Positions 12,884-22,750 of a stretch of DNA of 64,000 bases are shown one piece after another. The stretch is taken from assembly GCF_000143535.2 (NCBI RefSeq), contig NC_037319.1, positions 2,108,001-2,172,000 on the forward strand, written 5' to 3'. Origin of the DNA: Botrytis cinerea B05.10. Lineage: Eukaryota > Ascomycota > Leotiomycetes > Helotiales > Sclerotiniaceae. Position 1 is the first letter of the stretch; the number at the start of each line of letters is the position of its first letter. A program made the position numbers and the translations under genes. The notes beneath the pieces are model-generated. The model had not been told where the DNA came from and did not search any database. It was given only the letters and a program-made list of their open reading frames with translations.

Positions 12884-13011
12884 GATATGTTGATATGTTG
12901 ATATGTTGATATGTTGATATGTTGATATGTTGATATGTTGATATGTTGATATGTTGATATGTTGATATGTTGATATGTTGATATGTTGATATGTTGATAT
13001 GTTGATATGTT
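12884..13011. repeat. Perfect 8-bp minisatellite (GATATGTT)16
   Basis: The unit GATATGTT repeats 16 times without a single mismatch (128 bp). It sits within wider GATA-rich sequence (12861-13050). Because three units make 24 nt, the reverse strand reads as an endless eight-residue peptide repeat, which I treat as an artefact. The absence of drift implies very recent expansion or homogenisation. Confidence 0.95.
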
Positions 13012-13404
13012 GATATAGATCTATTGATATTGATATAGATATAGATGGATACTGATACCAATACCAATACTTACTTGTTCATGATAAATAGTCGAAAAGG
13101 TGAAGGTATTGTATTTCTGCTGGATAATCGAGGTGGATAGGTTGCTGATGAAAGGATTTCGATTTGGATTTGGATGGAATCTGTAAATTGGTGTTGTGGT
13201 GGTGGTGGTGATGGTGGTGGTGGAATACATATATATATATATATACTAGAGTAGAGCAGAGTGACTACTATAGGTAGATACGATCGCATTCCAAGCATGA
13301 AAATAATCAATCTTGTACTTTGGAAATAGGATTGCATGGATAGGTACCATTTGACACGATTTGATATTCACAGCTTCCTCCGCACATCCCGAGATCAAGA
13401 CTCG

Positions 13405-13440
13405 TTACATTACATTACATTACATTACATTACATTACAT
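13405..13440. repeat. Pentanucleotide tract (TTACA)7
   Basis: Seven TTACA units plus one T, perfect, are followed directly by CCTA repeats (CCTACCTACCTACC). This is one of several perfect 5-bp tracts in the window. Confidence 0.9.
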
Positions 13441-13699
13441 GGCACCTACCTACCTACCTACCGCTGCTGCACCAATTTTCGAGAAACCTCCCCCCCCCTT
13501 CCTCCCAAATGAAATAGACGTTGTCTTGCCAAAGACTAGAAGCGACCGCGCGCTCCATCAGTATCAGAATACACGAGGGGCTAGCCTGGAATATAGGCGA
13601 CTCTAAAAAATGGTTAGACTTGAAGTTTGATATCATCTCGTCATGTACAATCCATACCGAGTTGATTTAAAAGATTGCGTGGTGCAATTTGTTAGAATC

Positions 13700-13725
13700 T
13701 TTTTTTTTTTTTTTTTTTTTTTTTT
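13700..13725. repeat. Poly-T homopolymer, 26 nt
   Basis: An uninterrupted T run in the spacer between the GH3 gene and the reverse-strand gene at 14.5-15.4 kb. It resembles an A-tail read from the other strand, but no retroposed coding body is evident next to it. Confidence 0.85.
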
Positions 13726-14522
13726 CATTTTCCATGGAAGAAGGTGTGGATGTTTACTGACGCCGATTTTCCCGTCTCAATAACACCGAAATAGAAGACT
13801 CGGGATTGGGGTGTCGATTATCTGATCGAGAGATTGAGAGGTTTGTTATCATATTAATTGCTAGCTGGGTATGCTCATTGTTCGCATACACTTGATGATT
13901 CGCTATTGCATGTTCGTGATGGTAGTGAAGTATTTCGATGGATATCGCATTGATGGACGAATCACATATGTCGGTGCGTACCACGAAGTGAAAACAAAGG
14001 GGGGGTTGATCGATATCCTTTGCTCTGAGATTTCACTACATCTCCATGACGATTATCGATACCATCCATATATGCACTTTCAAGCTCGATATATATATAT
14101 CACTTACACACTCGAGTAAGTAGATGATGTATCATTTCGTGTCTTTCTGATGATGATGATGATGATGATTATAATTAAAGCCACATATATGAGTACAAGA
14201 AGAAGGAATCTTCGAATTCTATAAAACGAATGTTTGATAATGCGACGGGAACCCCCTCCCAAAAGCCCCTTTGCAGCATACGCTCCAGTATTCCTATCCG
14301 TATTCCTATACTCAACCGCTAGAAAACCTGTCCGTTCTCAACACTTGTTATAGTCTCGAGTCTAGACTCCTATTACCACGCTTTCGATAAACAATATTTC
14401 TTCCAACTCCAATGCTCAAGTGATGTCTTTCAGGCGCGAAAAAATATAAATCATAATCATGCATGTGAACTCTGGCTTGCATCCAACTCCTCCACCTTGA
14501 AACAATTCCTTAATCTTCATCT

Positions 14523-15437
14523 TCACGAACTATGATTTTTGGACGACTGATTAACGACATCGGTATTTGGCGACTCAACAACTGCATCGCTGCTAGAAGC
14601 TCTTGCGACTCCACCATTGCTGGGCGTGGCACTTTCCGCAGTCAAATCACCATAACTAGGTAATTCATCCAACCCACCACTACTCAGACATCTCGCCGCT
14701 CCTCCAGTCTCAATCTGGATCGTCACACCATGCATCGTCGAATCTCCATAACTCGGCAACTGATCTTCGGCTGCATCTCCAGCGAGTCTCTCCCCACGAC
14801 CCCGCGCTTCACTCGGACCCGACGCATTACTTGAGGCTCCCACCACTTCCCTATTTTCCTCTCTCTCACTCCACAACATCCTCTTCTTCCTCGATACTTT
14901 ATCCAGCTCCAAAGAAAAGAAACTTATCGCCCGTGTATTGTCTACGCGTCTCGCAACCTCAATCTGTTCCCGGAGATCTTTTTCTTCCCGTTCCAATCGA
15001 CAATACCTCTTCCACTCCTCAAACCAAAAACACAAGAGCGCAACGACCAGTTTCTGACCACCGATTGAAAGATTGGTCGAAGCAAGCTGATGAGGGAAGT
15101 TTTTCGTAATCGCGGCCGGTTTGACCGGATGCTCATCTTCCACGCTAGGTCTCGGGGCCAACATCCCAGGTTCAAGAGCCGTGGGCGCTTCTAATATGAT
15201 ACCGTGGTTGACGAGAGCTTTCTGGATTTCCACACTGGAACTCTCCACATCGACGATATCGGTTACCACAAACGCGCGCTCGCCGAGAAACATGGGATGC
15301 GGAAGTCGTCGTTGATATTTGATGAGAGCATCGGCTTGCGCGGGACTGAGCGAGACATCGGTGAAGGGGTGAGCTTCGGAGAAGACATTGCCGACGGCAT
15401 GGAGGAAGGCTCCGGAGAGTCTACGGACGCGTTCCAT
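14523..15437 (-). CDS. Hypothetical protein with two LPSYGD motifs
   Basis: Reverse-strand open frame. I give the ATG at 15437 (MERVRRLSGAFLHAVGNVF, 304 residues to the stop at 14523), but the same frame stays open upstream with ATGs at 15653 and 15662. Those would add about 72-75 residues including ATRNFHSSVVVQRPSA, which looks like a mitochondrial presequence or may hide an intron. The body has VSLSPAQADALIKYQRRLPHP, then a short hydrophobic patch (LVVALLCFWF), then a basic coiled-coil-like segment (KRYCRLEREEKDLREQIEVARR). The Ser-rich tail carries QLPSYGDST (near 14741-14765) and ELPSYGDLT (near 14643-14670). LPxY is a variant of the PY motif bound by WW domains, so an adaptor of a Rsp5-type ubiquitin ligase is possible (inference). 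I do not recognise the family. Confidence 0.6.
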   Translation of the reverse strand: MERVRRLSGAFLHAVGNVFSEAHPFTDVSLSPAQADALIKYQRRLPHPMFLGERAFVVTDIVDVESSSVEIQKALVNHGIILEAPTALEPGMLAPRPSVEDEHPVKPAAITKNFPHQLASTNLSIGGQKLVVALLCFWFEEWKRYCRLEREEKDLREQIEVARRVDNTRAISFFSLELDKVSRKKRMLWSEREENREVVGASSNASGPSEARGRGERLAGDAAEDQLPSYGDSTMHGVTIQIETGGAARCLSSGGLDELPSYGDLTAESATPSNGGVARASSSDAVVESPNTDVVNQSSKNHSS

Positions 15438-15847
15438 GATCGCTGATGGTCTTTGTACCACCACACTACTGTGGAAATTTCTCGTGGCTGATTGGGCGAT
15501 GTTTGGTATGCTAAGATGAGATGAGGTGAATGCCCTAATGTCAATGCAAGGTACTGTGTCTTGCCCTTGCTCTGCAGACAATAATGATACTGGGATGCTT
15601 TGGATTTGATCATGGAAGGTGCTCACAAACCAAGAGGTAAGATATTCACGCATGAGGGGCATGAGAGTGCGCACATGTTTCGTACCCACTACATCTTCAC
15701 GCACCGTTTCATGGAGATAAAAGAATCACTCTTATTGGCTCAAAAGGGCAAGACGGGCTGAAGAAGAAGAAGGAGAAGAAGAGAAATAAGACGGCCTAGA
15801 CATTCAAGGATTTCTTATCAAAGGACAGGACATTTACCACAAAGTTA

Positions 15848-15848
15848 A

Positions 15849-15880
<32 letters not shown>

Positions 15881-15890
15881 TAATAATGAT
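15848..15890. repeat. AAT trinucleotide tract
   Basis: A run of AAT units with one AAC interruption near its end, followed by ATGATAG. It lies upstream of the reverse-strand LPSYGD gene. Confidence 0.85.
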
Positions 15891-16837
15891 AGTGATAATG
15901 CAACCCCGCTTTCAAGCGATTGCGAAGCTGACATGGCGATTCCACATTGAGAAATCCAGCACGAGACGCCGAAGGATGGCTGCAGCAAGGGTTTCAGCTG
16001 GAGTTTGGGTCACGCAATGATCACTTGAACATTTCATCTCGTGACCATTTGGGCCAAAATTCAACAAAGGCCGGATTGGGAATATGCACATCGTTACTCG
16101 GGTCTTGGAATGGGGACGCCGTCGTCAATATTGTTGGGAGGCGGACTCGTCCGTATACCGTCGGATCAAATGCGCAAACTTGCAAAGGGAGGCAAGCAGG
16201 TTGAGGTCAAACCCACAATTAGCCAATACGAGGTACATCGCACATCGCACATCACACATCACATATCACACATCGCACATCGCAGTATGACAAGTGTATA
16301 CCTCGATATCAAGAGACTGTACGTGCCATCTTGGGCGGCGTCGTCAACCTCAACAACCATCGTGGCGATATTCATTCAGCAATGACACCTATCCATACAA
16401 AAATAAAACCGAGGCAGATATAATTGATAATTGACCAACAACTGATTTTTTCCCACAATGATTCGACCATGATTCGAGAATGACGACCCAGCCGTATTGA
16501 CGTGGTGTTGCACTGCCACAACGGCTTGTGTAGAGCATCGTTCAGCCTGTCGTCCGTGATGAAAATTGTCTGTTCCCGACTCGCGATTACGAACGGCTTT
16601 ATGCGCATTGCCCTCAGCTAAACTTTCGCCCCTCTCGCTGGCAATGTCTGTCTAGGAAATAGAGAAACATTGCAGATATTCCGCCTTGTGTTCAGCTGTT
16701 CCAGGATGCCGACTTATGCCACGTTGATCGCGTTAAGCTTATACCTCTCCTCGCACAGGCCTTGGGGGCTATCGGCGGCGGCATATTCGTTAGTGATCTA
16801 CCTACTGACTAAGATAGGGAGTGCATTTGGTATCTTG

Positions 16838-16884
16838 GTTCTTGGTTCTTGGTTCTTGCTTCTTGCTTCTTGCTTCTTGCTTCC
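16838..16884. repeat. 7-bp tandem repeat (TTCTTGG/TTCTTGC)
   Basis: About six units. The first copies end in GG and the later ones in GC (TTCTTGGTTCTTGG, then TTCTTGC several times, then TTCCTG). The two variants occur in blocks, as in the 9-bp array at 7.1 kb. Confidence 0.8.
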
Positions 16885-17859
16885 TGATTCTCGATCTGAT
16901 AGCCGCATCCACAATCCCGAAGCCACTGAACAGTTCCTGGTGTTGTGGCCATCCACATGGCTGTGTTACATTTAGAAACATGTTCAGGAGCCTGATACAG
17001 TCAGGGATGTCCGATGGATATCTATTGATGGGGCTAAAAAACAGGGCCATCACATTTTTGCCATGGAACGGTAGACAGATAGGTGCCCTACGTGCGATTT
17101 GTTTGGAAACGGCAGTTCTAGCTAGATATTCAAAACCTCGGATGATACGATAGATCTCACTCATGTGGATAAAGCGCGGTGAGGGAGAAAAGAGACAGGG
17201 CACGGCGCCAAACGGTAACGTCGATCCGAATAAAATCTCTTCTGGACGAATCCGCAACGTGCTTTTCCGAATACCAGAAAATGGAAAGTCGATGTCATGC
17301 GTCACACTGCGTTTGTACCCTCTTTCCATCCCATCAAGGACGGGTATCTAAGCGCGCATGTAGAGTCACCTGTTGATGCCACCCTTACCCGATGGCATTC
17401 CTTGTTACGTATCGTGAGGTTTCTCGGGCATCAAGATAGACATTGCCATGTTCAAAAGCGCTTCGATGCGGCCAAGGACAGATGGTGAACGGATATCATA
17501 GGTTGAAAAACTGGGAATAGTGCTCACCGTAAGATACAGGACTTCAATTGCGGGAAGCGTTTCAGCAAAGCGTGTGTCCTTGTGATCATGTCCTCCATAG
17601 ATTCTCCGCCATTGAAATCTCTTGCTTCCGATGGTGAAATCGAATTGAAGTCACGAGAATGAAGAGTTTTGACATTTGATCTCGTGAATTATTGGTGCCG
17701 TCCGTCGCTTACCTACCGATCGATGATGCATGCCCACACCCACACCCACACACTCGGCTTGTACTTTGCAATGGGTCCGAGGCTGGATGAACAATGGGTG
17801 TGCGGTGTGCACTGTCGAGACGGTTGAGACTTTTCCATCGTACAGTAGTGCGTGCAGGA

Positions 17860-17896
17860 GTAGGAGTGCAAGAGTGCAAGAGTGCAAGAGTGCAAG
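17860..17896. repeat. 8-bp tandem repeat (GTGCAAGA)
   Basis: Four to five copies of an 8-bp unit of the form GTGCAAGA lie in the gene-poor region, preceded by GTGCAGGAGTAGGA, which looks like a decayed copy. Other short arrays close by are CACATCG-like units (about 16243-16290) and GACACTA units (about 18084-18106). Confidence 0.75.
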
Positions 17897-20255
17897 TCCT
17901 GGGATGTTGTCTGAGTCGTGCCTCCCGCACTACCTACTGACTCCCTACTCATTCCCTCCGCACGACGGCAGGTTTATTAATGCCGGATGCCAGGCCCTAA
18001 GCCCGCAATGGCTAGGTCGACAGTGGACAATCTGGAATGGTTTACAATAGTTGAGTATTATACATCGTGCATCGTGCATCGTAGACACTAGACACTAGAC
18101 ACTAGACAGCCCTGCTCGGGCATGCCCGTGGACTATCACTCAAAAGCGGCGAGAAGGAGGGGAGACTGTTAAACATCTCTCGTGGCGGTGCAAAGCATTT
18201 ATTTTCCTTCTACATCATAATCATAAATCGACTCTAATAAAAATCATGCAATAAAGATTTTTATGGCCAATTCGGCAGTCTATTTATCCATTTACCTGCC
18301 TGCCTACCTAAGTATCATATCTAATTATAGAAATACCAGCCCAAATGTTCGGAAAAAGCATGTGGAAAAAATGCAGGCTGTTCGATTGTAACGTCGCCAC
18401 ACTTCGTTACATCCTATCGTATAGCTCAAAACGCGTACACCGAGATTTGGTCCATGACTGTGCTTGTCTAAGAGGTTCATGCTGTGAGGGTCACTGCCAG
18501 TATAGACCCTGAATTTGCATCGCAGGAACCTGCTCCTGTGCATGTCGACACCTCCACCATGATGTGCTCCCTATACCTGTGCGTGAAGGAATGGCGACCT
18601 TCAACGAATACTCTGGTTTATTATTGCTTCCCCGAGTGCGATATCGTTGCAAGTGCATGACTGGTGGAACGGCAACTTTACACGGTTTTGGTTGGCAGGA
18701 TTGCACCGGCTCGAAAGTTGGTTTGTGCGAATCAGAGCCCAGAAACGAGCTTTTGACAGCGACGCTACTTTTCGCAACTGGGATGGGCTTTTGGGAGAAA
18801 TGCCATCGACAGGCTCAGATTCATCGACGACGACTCAGTCTAGTAGAAAAATGTCAGAGTTTTTACCATCCACAGTCCACCTCTAGGAAATGTTTCGTCC
18901 GTCGTACCCCGGGTGGTGTCGCTCGCTGCTTAATTTGTTTGACTTTGTACATGGCCATGGCTCGCACGAAGAGGAAAACATGTCAGGACTCAGGAGAGTT
19001 CTGGAACTTCGAAATCTATTCATGCAGGAGGTTCCAATTTTGGTGTATAACTGGGTAGATTATCGATGGAATAGGGTCAATATCCGGCCGTTCGTGCCTC
19101 CAGTCTCAGACCGGGAGATCCATCAGTCGTCGTGAGGCTTGAGAGAGGTTTCTTAATCTCCAATACCTATGTAGATTATGGAGATGTATGAGATTAGAAC
19201 ACGCTTTGTCTTGAACAGAATCACCGTGAAAACCTGTATGATGTTTCACATTGTTGACGCAACCTCGCTATTATCAATTTTCTGCCTTTCTGTATGCGCT
19301 GAATATGCGTATGCATTGTGCTGTGCTGTACAGTGTGGAGGTGCAGGTTTGGGCTTGATGCAAGTCATCTTTTCATCGCCGGCCGAAGTTGCGGCCAGAT
19401 GATATTGGTGTGATGTGGTTAAATCTGGGAAAAATAACGCCGACTGCATATTGCAACATGGGTTGATTAACTCAAGTAGGTAGCATCTGGATATAGCCGC
19501 AAAAGAGGAGTACGAAGCAGAGTAACGATAAGAGTGGTAAGGAAGGTAACATTGAGAATTGTGAAGTTCCGGCGAGTAAGAGCCGAGAGTAAACCCAATT
19601 CATCCACCCACAGTTGTGATGGATGGATGCAGTGGGAGAGATCTCAAGCCGTTTGCTTTGAGATTAGTTTTCCTCTCTCTCTCTGCACGCCCGCCTCATA
19701 AGACGAGATAAAATCCAATCCAATAAAACGGTAGCCCTATTGGTTTCCAAGAGCTCTATCAAATTCGAGAGACGATTACTGATTGGGAAGGTTTGGGGAA
19801 GATGTCACGTCAAGGTATCATATCGTGGTTGCAATCTCCGTGAATTGACTTTTTCTTCTTCTTCCCATCCCATCGGCGAAGCCATTGGTACGGAGTTCAC
19901 CAGCCCAACATTCCATGCCATGCTTGTCTATGATGACTGATTGATGACTGCGATGCGTGGATCTTGCTCAAGAAGGCATAGCCGTGGTCGATTATACTTT
20001 TCCGTGCCATGGTCAGTGTCAATGTCAATGTCAATGTCAATTACCGGCACACCATGCGATTAGCACACCATGAGGTGATTGTTTTTCATATGTCAAAAAC
20101 TCTATCGGTTACGAACAAACGCAATCACATTTGACTTTCGAGAGCGGCATCCAAAACGGGACGGCGGAAACTAAACACACACAGATACGACGGGATCTTC
20201 AAGACCATCGCCCTTCTTCTGATTACCGATTATTTCCATTCCATTGCAGTGCATG

Positions 20256-20290
20256 ATATTGTATTGTGTTGTATTGTATTGTATTGTTGC
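20256..20290. repeat. Pentanucleotide tract (TTGTA)n
   Basis: Tandem TTGTA units (ATTGTATTGTGTTGTATTG and onward) with one G variant. It is the same 5-bp class as the tracts near 13.4, 40.6, 40.8, 41.3, 45.7 and 54.4 kb. Confidence 0.75.
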
Positions 20291-20817
20291 ACCCTCGGCA
20301 GAAGCAAGATCACGATACTAACTCGTCGCATCGTATTTGCGTCGTCTGCTCCGGTGCTGCGTGGGCTGTGGCACGGCCGTGCATATATGATATTCCTCTG
20401 CCACGACCCAGGTAGGCATAGGCAGAGGAGGCAGAGGAGGCAGAGGGGAAGTAGAGGCAGAGGAGAACCTGCGATGGTCAATGGCCACCCGTGATCAAAT
20501 AGAATCTGCTCCACGGCACCGGGAAGTTCGAAGAGAAAAAATGCAAGATTTTTGCGGAACGGAGCACATTAAACTTTCAGCTGCAATGGTGACTGAAAGT
20601 GGATAAGTGGAAAACTCATTATCAGTCATCTTTTGGTCACTTTTTATTGGCAAAAGTCCAGGGCTTGGGCTTGGGCTTTGCAGGACAGGGCTTTATTACT
20701 GTGCAGCGTGCACTGTGCACTGTGCAGGTGGCCATTAGCTCTTCTTCGTTTTCTTTGCTCGCAAAATAAAAGTGCCAGGGACCCTATTCAGTGGCATGCA
20801 GGTCTAATGCAGCACTG

Positions 20818-20946
20818 CCCCCAGCTACTGCTTCGCTGCTTCGCTGCTTCACTGCTCTGCTGCTCTGCTGCTCGACTGCCTTTTGCTGCATCGGCCTGTC
20901 TTTCTGCTGCATCTGCTGCATTCGCTGCATTACTGCCACTATTGTT
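20818..20946. repeat. CTGCT-rich cryptic repeat
   Basis: About 130 bp dominated by CTGCT, CTGCTTCG and CTGCAT strings. It is open in several frames on both strands, giving Cys/Ala-rich or Gln/Ala-rich pseudo-peptides. No frame starts or ends sensibly, so I treat it as low-complexity DNA about 800 bp upstream of the next gene. Confidence 0.7.
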
Positions 20947-21700
20947 AGCACCCCCCCCTCTTCGAGTATCTTTTGTTTCCACCGATCCGTAATCTTTCGA
21001 TCGTTGCGGGCACGCTTCAACGAATGAGGTATTTCATCGGAACTTTTTTTCACGATGTGATGCGAGTGGGGACGGGGCATGGAGGTGGCATTGGTGTAAT
21101 CTACAATACACAAGACTACTCGCACCCTCCTCTGCTAGACTGCTACACTGCTACACTTGACCTCTTCCAGTATCTCCTCCTAGCCTCTTTTACCACACCA
21201 CATCTTATCCAAACTGGATCAAGCCTTCGGATAGAAAGTGGCTACGTCTATAGTTAAACCTTACGGGTACTACCACTAAAGGAATTCAAGATTTTCCCAT
21301 CTCTTCATCATACCTCGCCCTAGCTACCAACCTACTTCACCCCTTCACCCCTTCATCCCTACGAGCCGATCCCGCCGCTTGACTAGTAGCTGATCGTTGA
21401 CCTCTTATAACAACCCCACCATACCCTTCAACTCTTTTTTCTTGCCCTTCCTTCTTCACGACCTCATTCGTCCGTACCTTTTTCGATACTTATTCAAGGC
21501 GCGCAAACTAGATCCCTTGTCTCGGGACCGCCAAAATATTTATCTTCGTTTCATTTCAACAAGCTGATTCCAATTTCCCATATCTTCCGTCACGTCAAGC
21601 TCTCGCATCATTACATATCCCTGACCTCTTGTCCTCGAATATCTATCCGTATCATCCCTCCATATCCCGTCTCCCACACTTTGCGTCAAACTTTACTCCA

Positions 21701-22750
21701 ATGCCTCCTCAATTACTACCTGCTTCGGCAGCTGCTTTTGCTCCAAGAGCTTCATCCGTCAATGTTGTGTTAAGCTCAAAGGTTGAGCCATGGTTAACAC
21801 AAACCTTAAAGCGTATAAATCGTATAAAGCGTCCTCTAAACAGTGTACCCCAGCACCAAAGATGCTTAACGGAAACGCTATCTTCTTCAACCGCTATATG
21901 GACTCTTGGATCTTTGATGCTATCGAAAGCCCCGGAACAAAGACGCGAAGACTCAAATCCATTAGTTGAGGCCATGTTCAACTATCAACTCATTCATATC
22001 GAGGCCTATGTTGTTCATGTGGATATGGTATTAAGAAATGAGGTTGCCTACAAACTTACTCCAGATACGATAGAATCACTCATCGAGTTTCACAAGGATG
22101 TTCATTGCCTAGATATTGCAGCGAACACCTACAACTGGTCAGAGAAGGATCAACAAGTGAAGAAGATGCACGAAGACTTCATCCAAGCTATTAACAAGTT
22201 CGTCTACCGAACGCATGTCTCTGCATTAGAGGGACTGGAAGAAGATGGCGCTGGTGAATTGTTATGCGGTAAAAGTGATGAAGTCAAAAACAATATCATG
22301 GGCCTTTTCCTTCCTCTACTCCCCCCACCACCAAGGGTCGTCGATGTGGTTAGACCTGCTACTTTATTGCCTAGCTCTCCAGCTGGCATGAATTGGTGGT
22401 CGCAACCCACGATACCAGTAACAACCGCAGCTCCTGTTGACCCATGGAGGATGGTCCCTTCAAGTCCAAGTACGACATCTTCCATGTCCTCTTCAACCGA
22501 CACTCAATCTTTATGGGCAAGTATGGGCTTGAATGAGATTCAACTGCCTTCCCCTACACCATCTTATAGCCAACCATTCACCACAGCCGGACTCTTCTAC
22601 AGCGCACCACAAGTTAGTGCGCCAATTCCAGCACTTCCTCTACCAAGCATGTTAGCACAGCAGCATTGCGGTATTGGTATGGGGTATGGTGGATTTGGTG
22701 GGTTCGGAGGTGGATGGGACCGATATCAAGAGTACGCTACAACGATGTGA
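21701..22750 (+). CDS. Hypothetical protein, helical core and Pro/Gly-rich tail
   Basis: The ATG at 21701 (context CTCCAATGCC) opens 349 residues without an intron. Residues about 1-20 are Ala/Pro-rich. Residues about 25-195 look like a compact, mostly helical domain (KVEPWLTQTLKRINRIK, AMFNYQLIHIEAYVVHVD, LIEFHKDVHCLDIAANTY, INKFVYRTHVSALEGLEE). The rest is a Pro/Ser/Thr-rich low-complexity region ending in a Gly-rich segment (GYGGFGGFGGGW) and EYATTM. There is no signal peptide or membrane segment. I do not recognise the family, and no motif points to a catalytic role. The CT-rich leader upstream and a T-rich stretch downstream (about 23057-23098) fit a normal transcription unit. The frame is long, begins with a good ATG and has varied composition, so it is probably real. 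Confidence 0.65.
   Translation: MPPQLLPASAAAFAPRASSVNVVLSSKVEPWLTQTLKRINRIKRPLNSVPQHQRCLTETLSSSTAIWTLGSLMLSKAPEQRREDSNPLVEAMFNYQLIHIEAYVVHVDMVLRNEVAYKLTPDTIESLIEFHKDVHCLDIAANTYNWSEKDQQVKKMHEDFIQAINKFVYRTHVSALEGLEEDGAGELLCGKSDEVKNNIMGLFLPLLPPPPRVVDVVRPATLLPSSPAGMNWWSQPTIPVTTAAPVDPWRMVPSSPSTTSSMSSSTDTQSLWASMGLNEIQLPSPTPSYSQPFTTAGLFYSAPQVSAPIPALPLPSMLAQQHCGIGMGYGGFGGFGGGWDRYQEYATTM

Larger units (their letters stand above)
12136..14522. other. Repeat-rich spacer after GH3
   Basis: This holds the 3' untranslated region of the beta-glucosidase and then a run of simple repeats: G18 at 12697-12714, the 8-bp array at 12884-13011, GGT units near 13197-13222, a TA tract near 13230-13243, the TTACA array at 13405-13440, T26 at 13700-13725 and a GAT tract near 14151-14168. 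I support no gene. Apparent frames here are encoded by the repeats. Confidence 0.6.
15438..21700. other. Gene-poor region, about 6 kb
   Basis: No supportable gene was found between the hypothetical gene ending near 15.4 kb and the ATG at 21701. The largest frames (reverse 16802-17329; forward 18564-19058, whose first ATG is at 18591) show no recognisable domain and partly consist of repeat translation. The stretch is dotted with 5-8 bp tandem repeats and an AAT tract (15848-15890). The last 400 bp (about 21290-21700) is CT-rich and is likely the promoter and leader of the next gene. Confidence 0.5.

Noticed and set aside
12884..13011. CRISPR-like array
   Set aside because: The units are 8 bp and contiguous with no spacers, and the genome is fungal.
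12828..13067. Eight-residue tandem peptide repeat on the reverse strand
   Set aside because: Produced by the 8-bp array read in triplets; there is no gene context or composition outside the repeat.
13700..13725. Poly-T as the tail of a retroposed gene or LINE
   Set aside because: No coding body, target-site duplication or reverse-transcriptase motif could be seen beside it.
20784..21125. Gln/Ala-rich reverse frame
   Set aside because: Encoded by the CTGCT-rich low-complexity tract; open in several frames at once.
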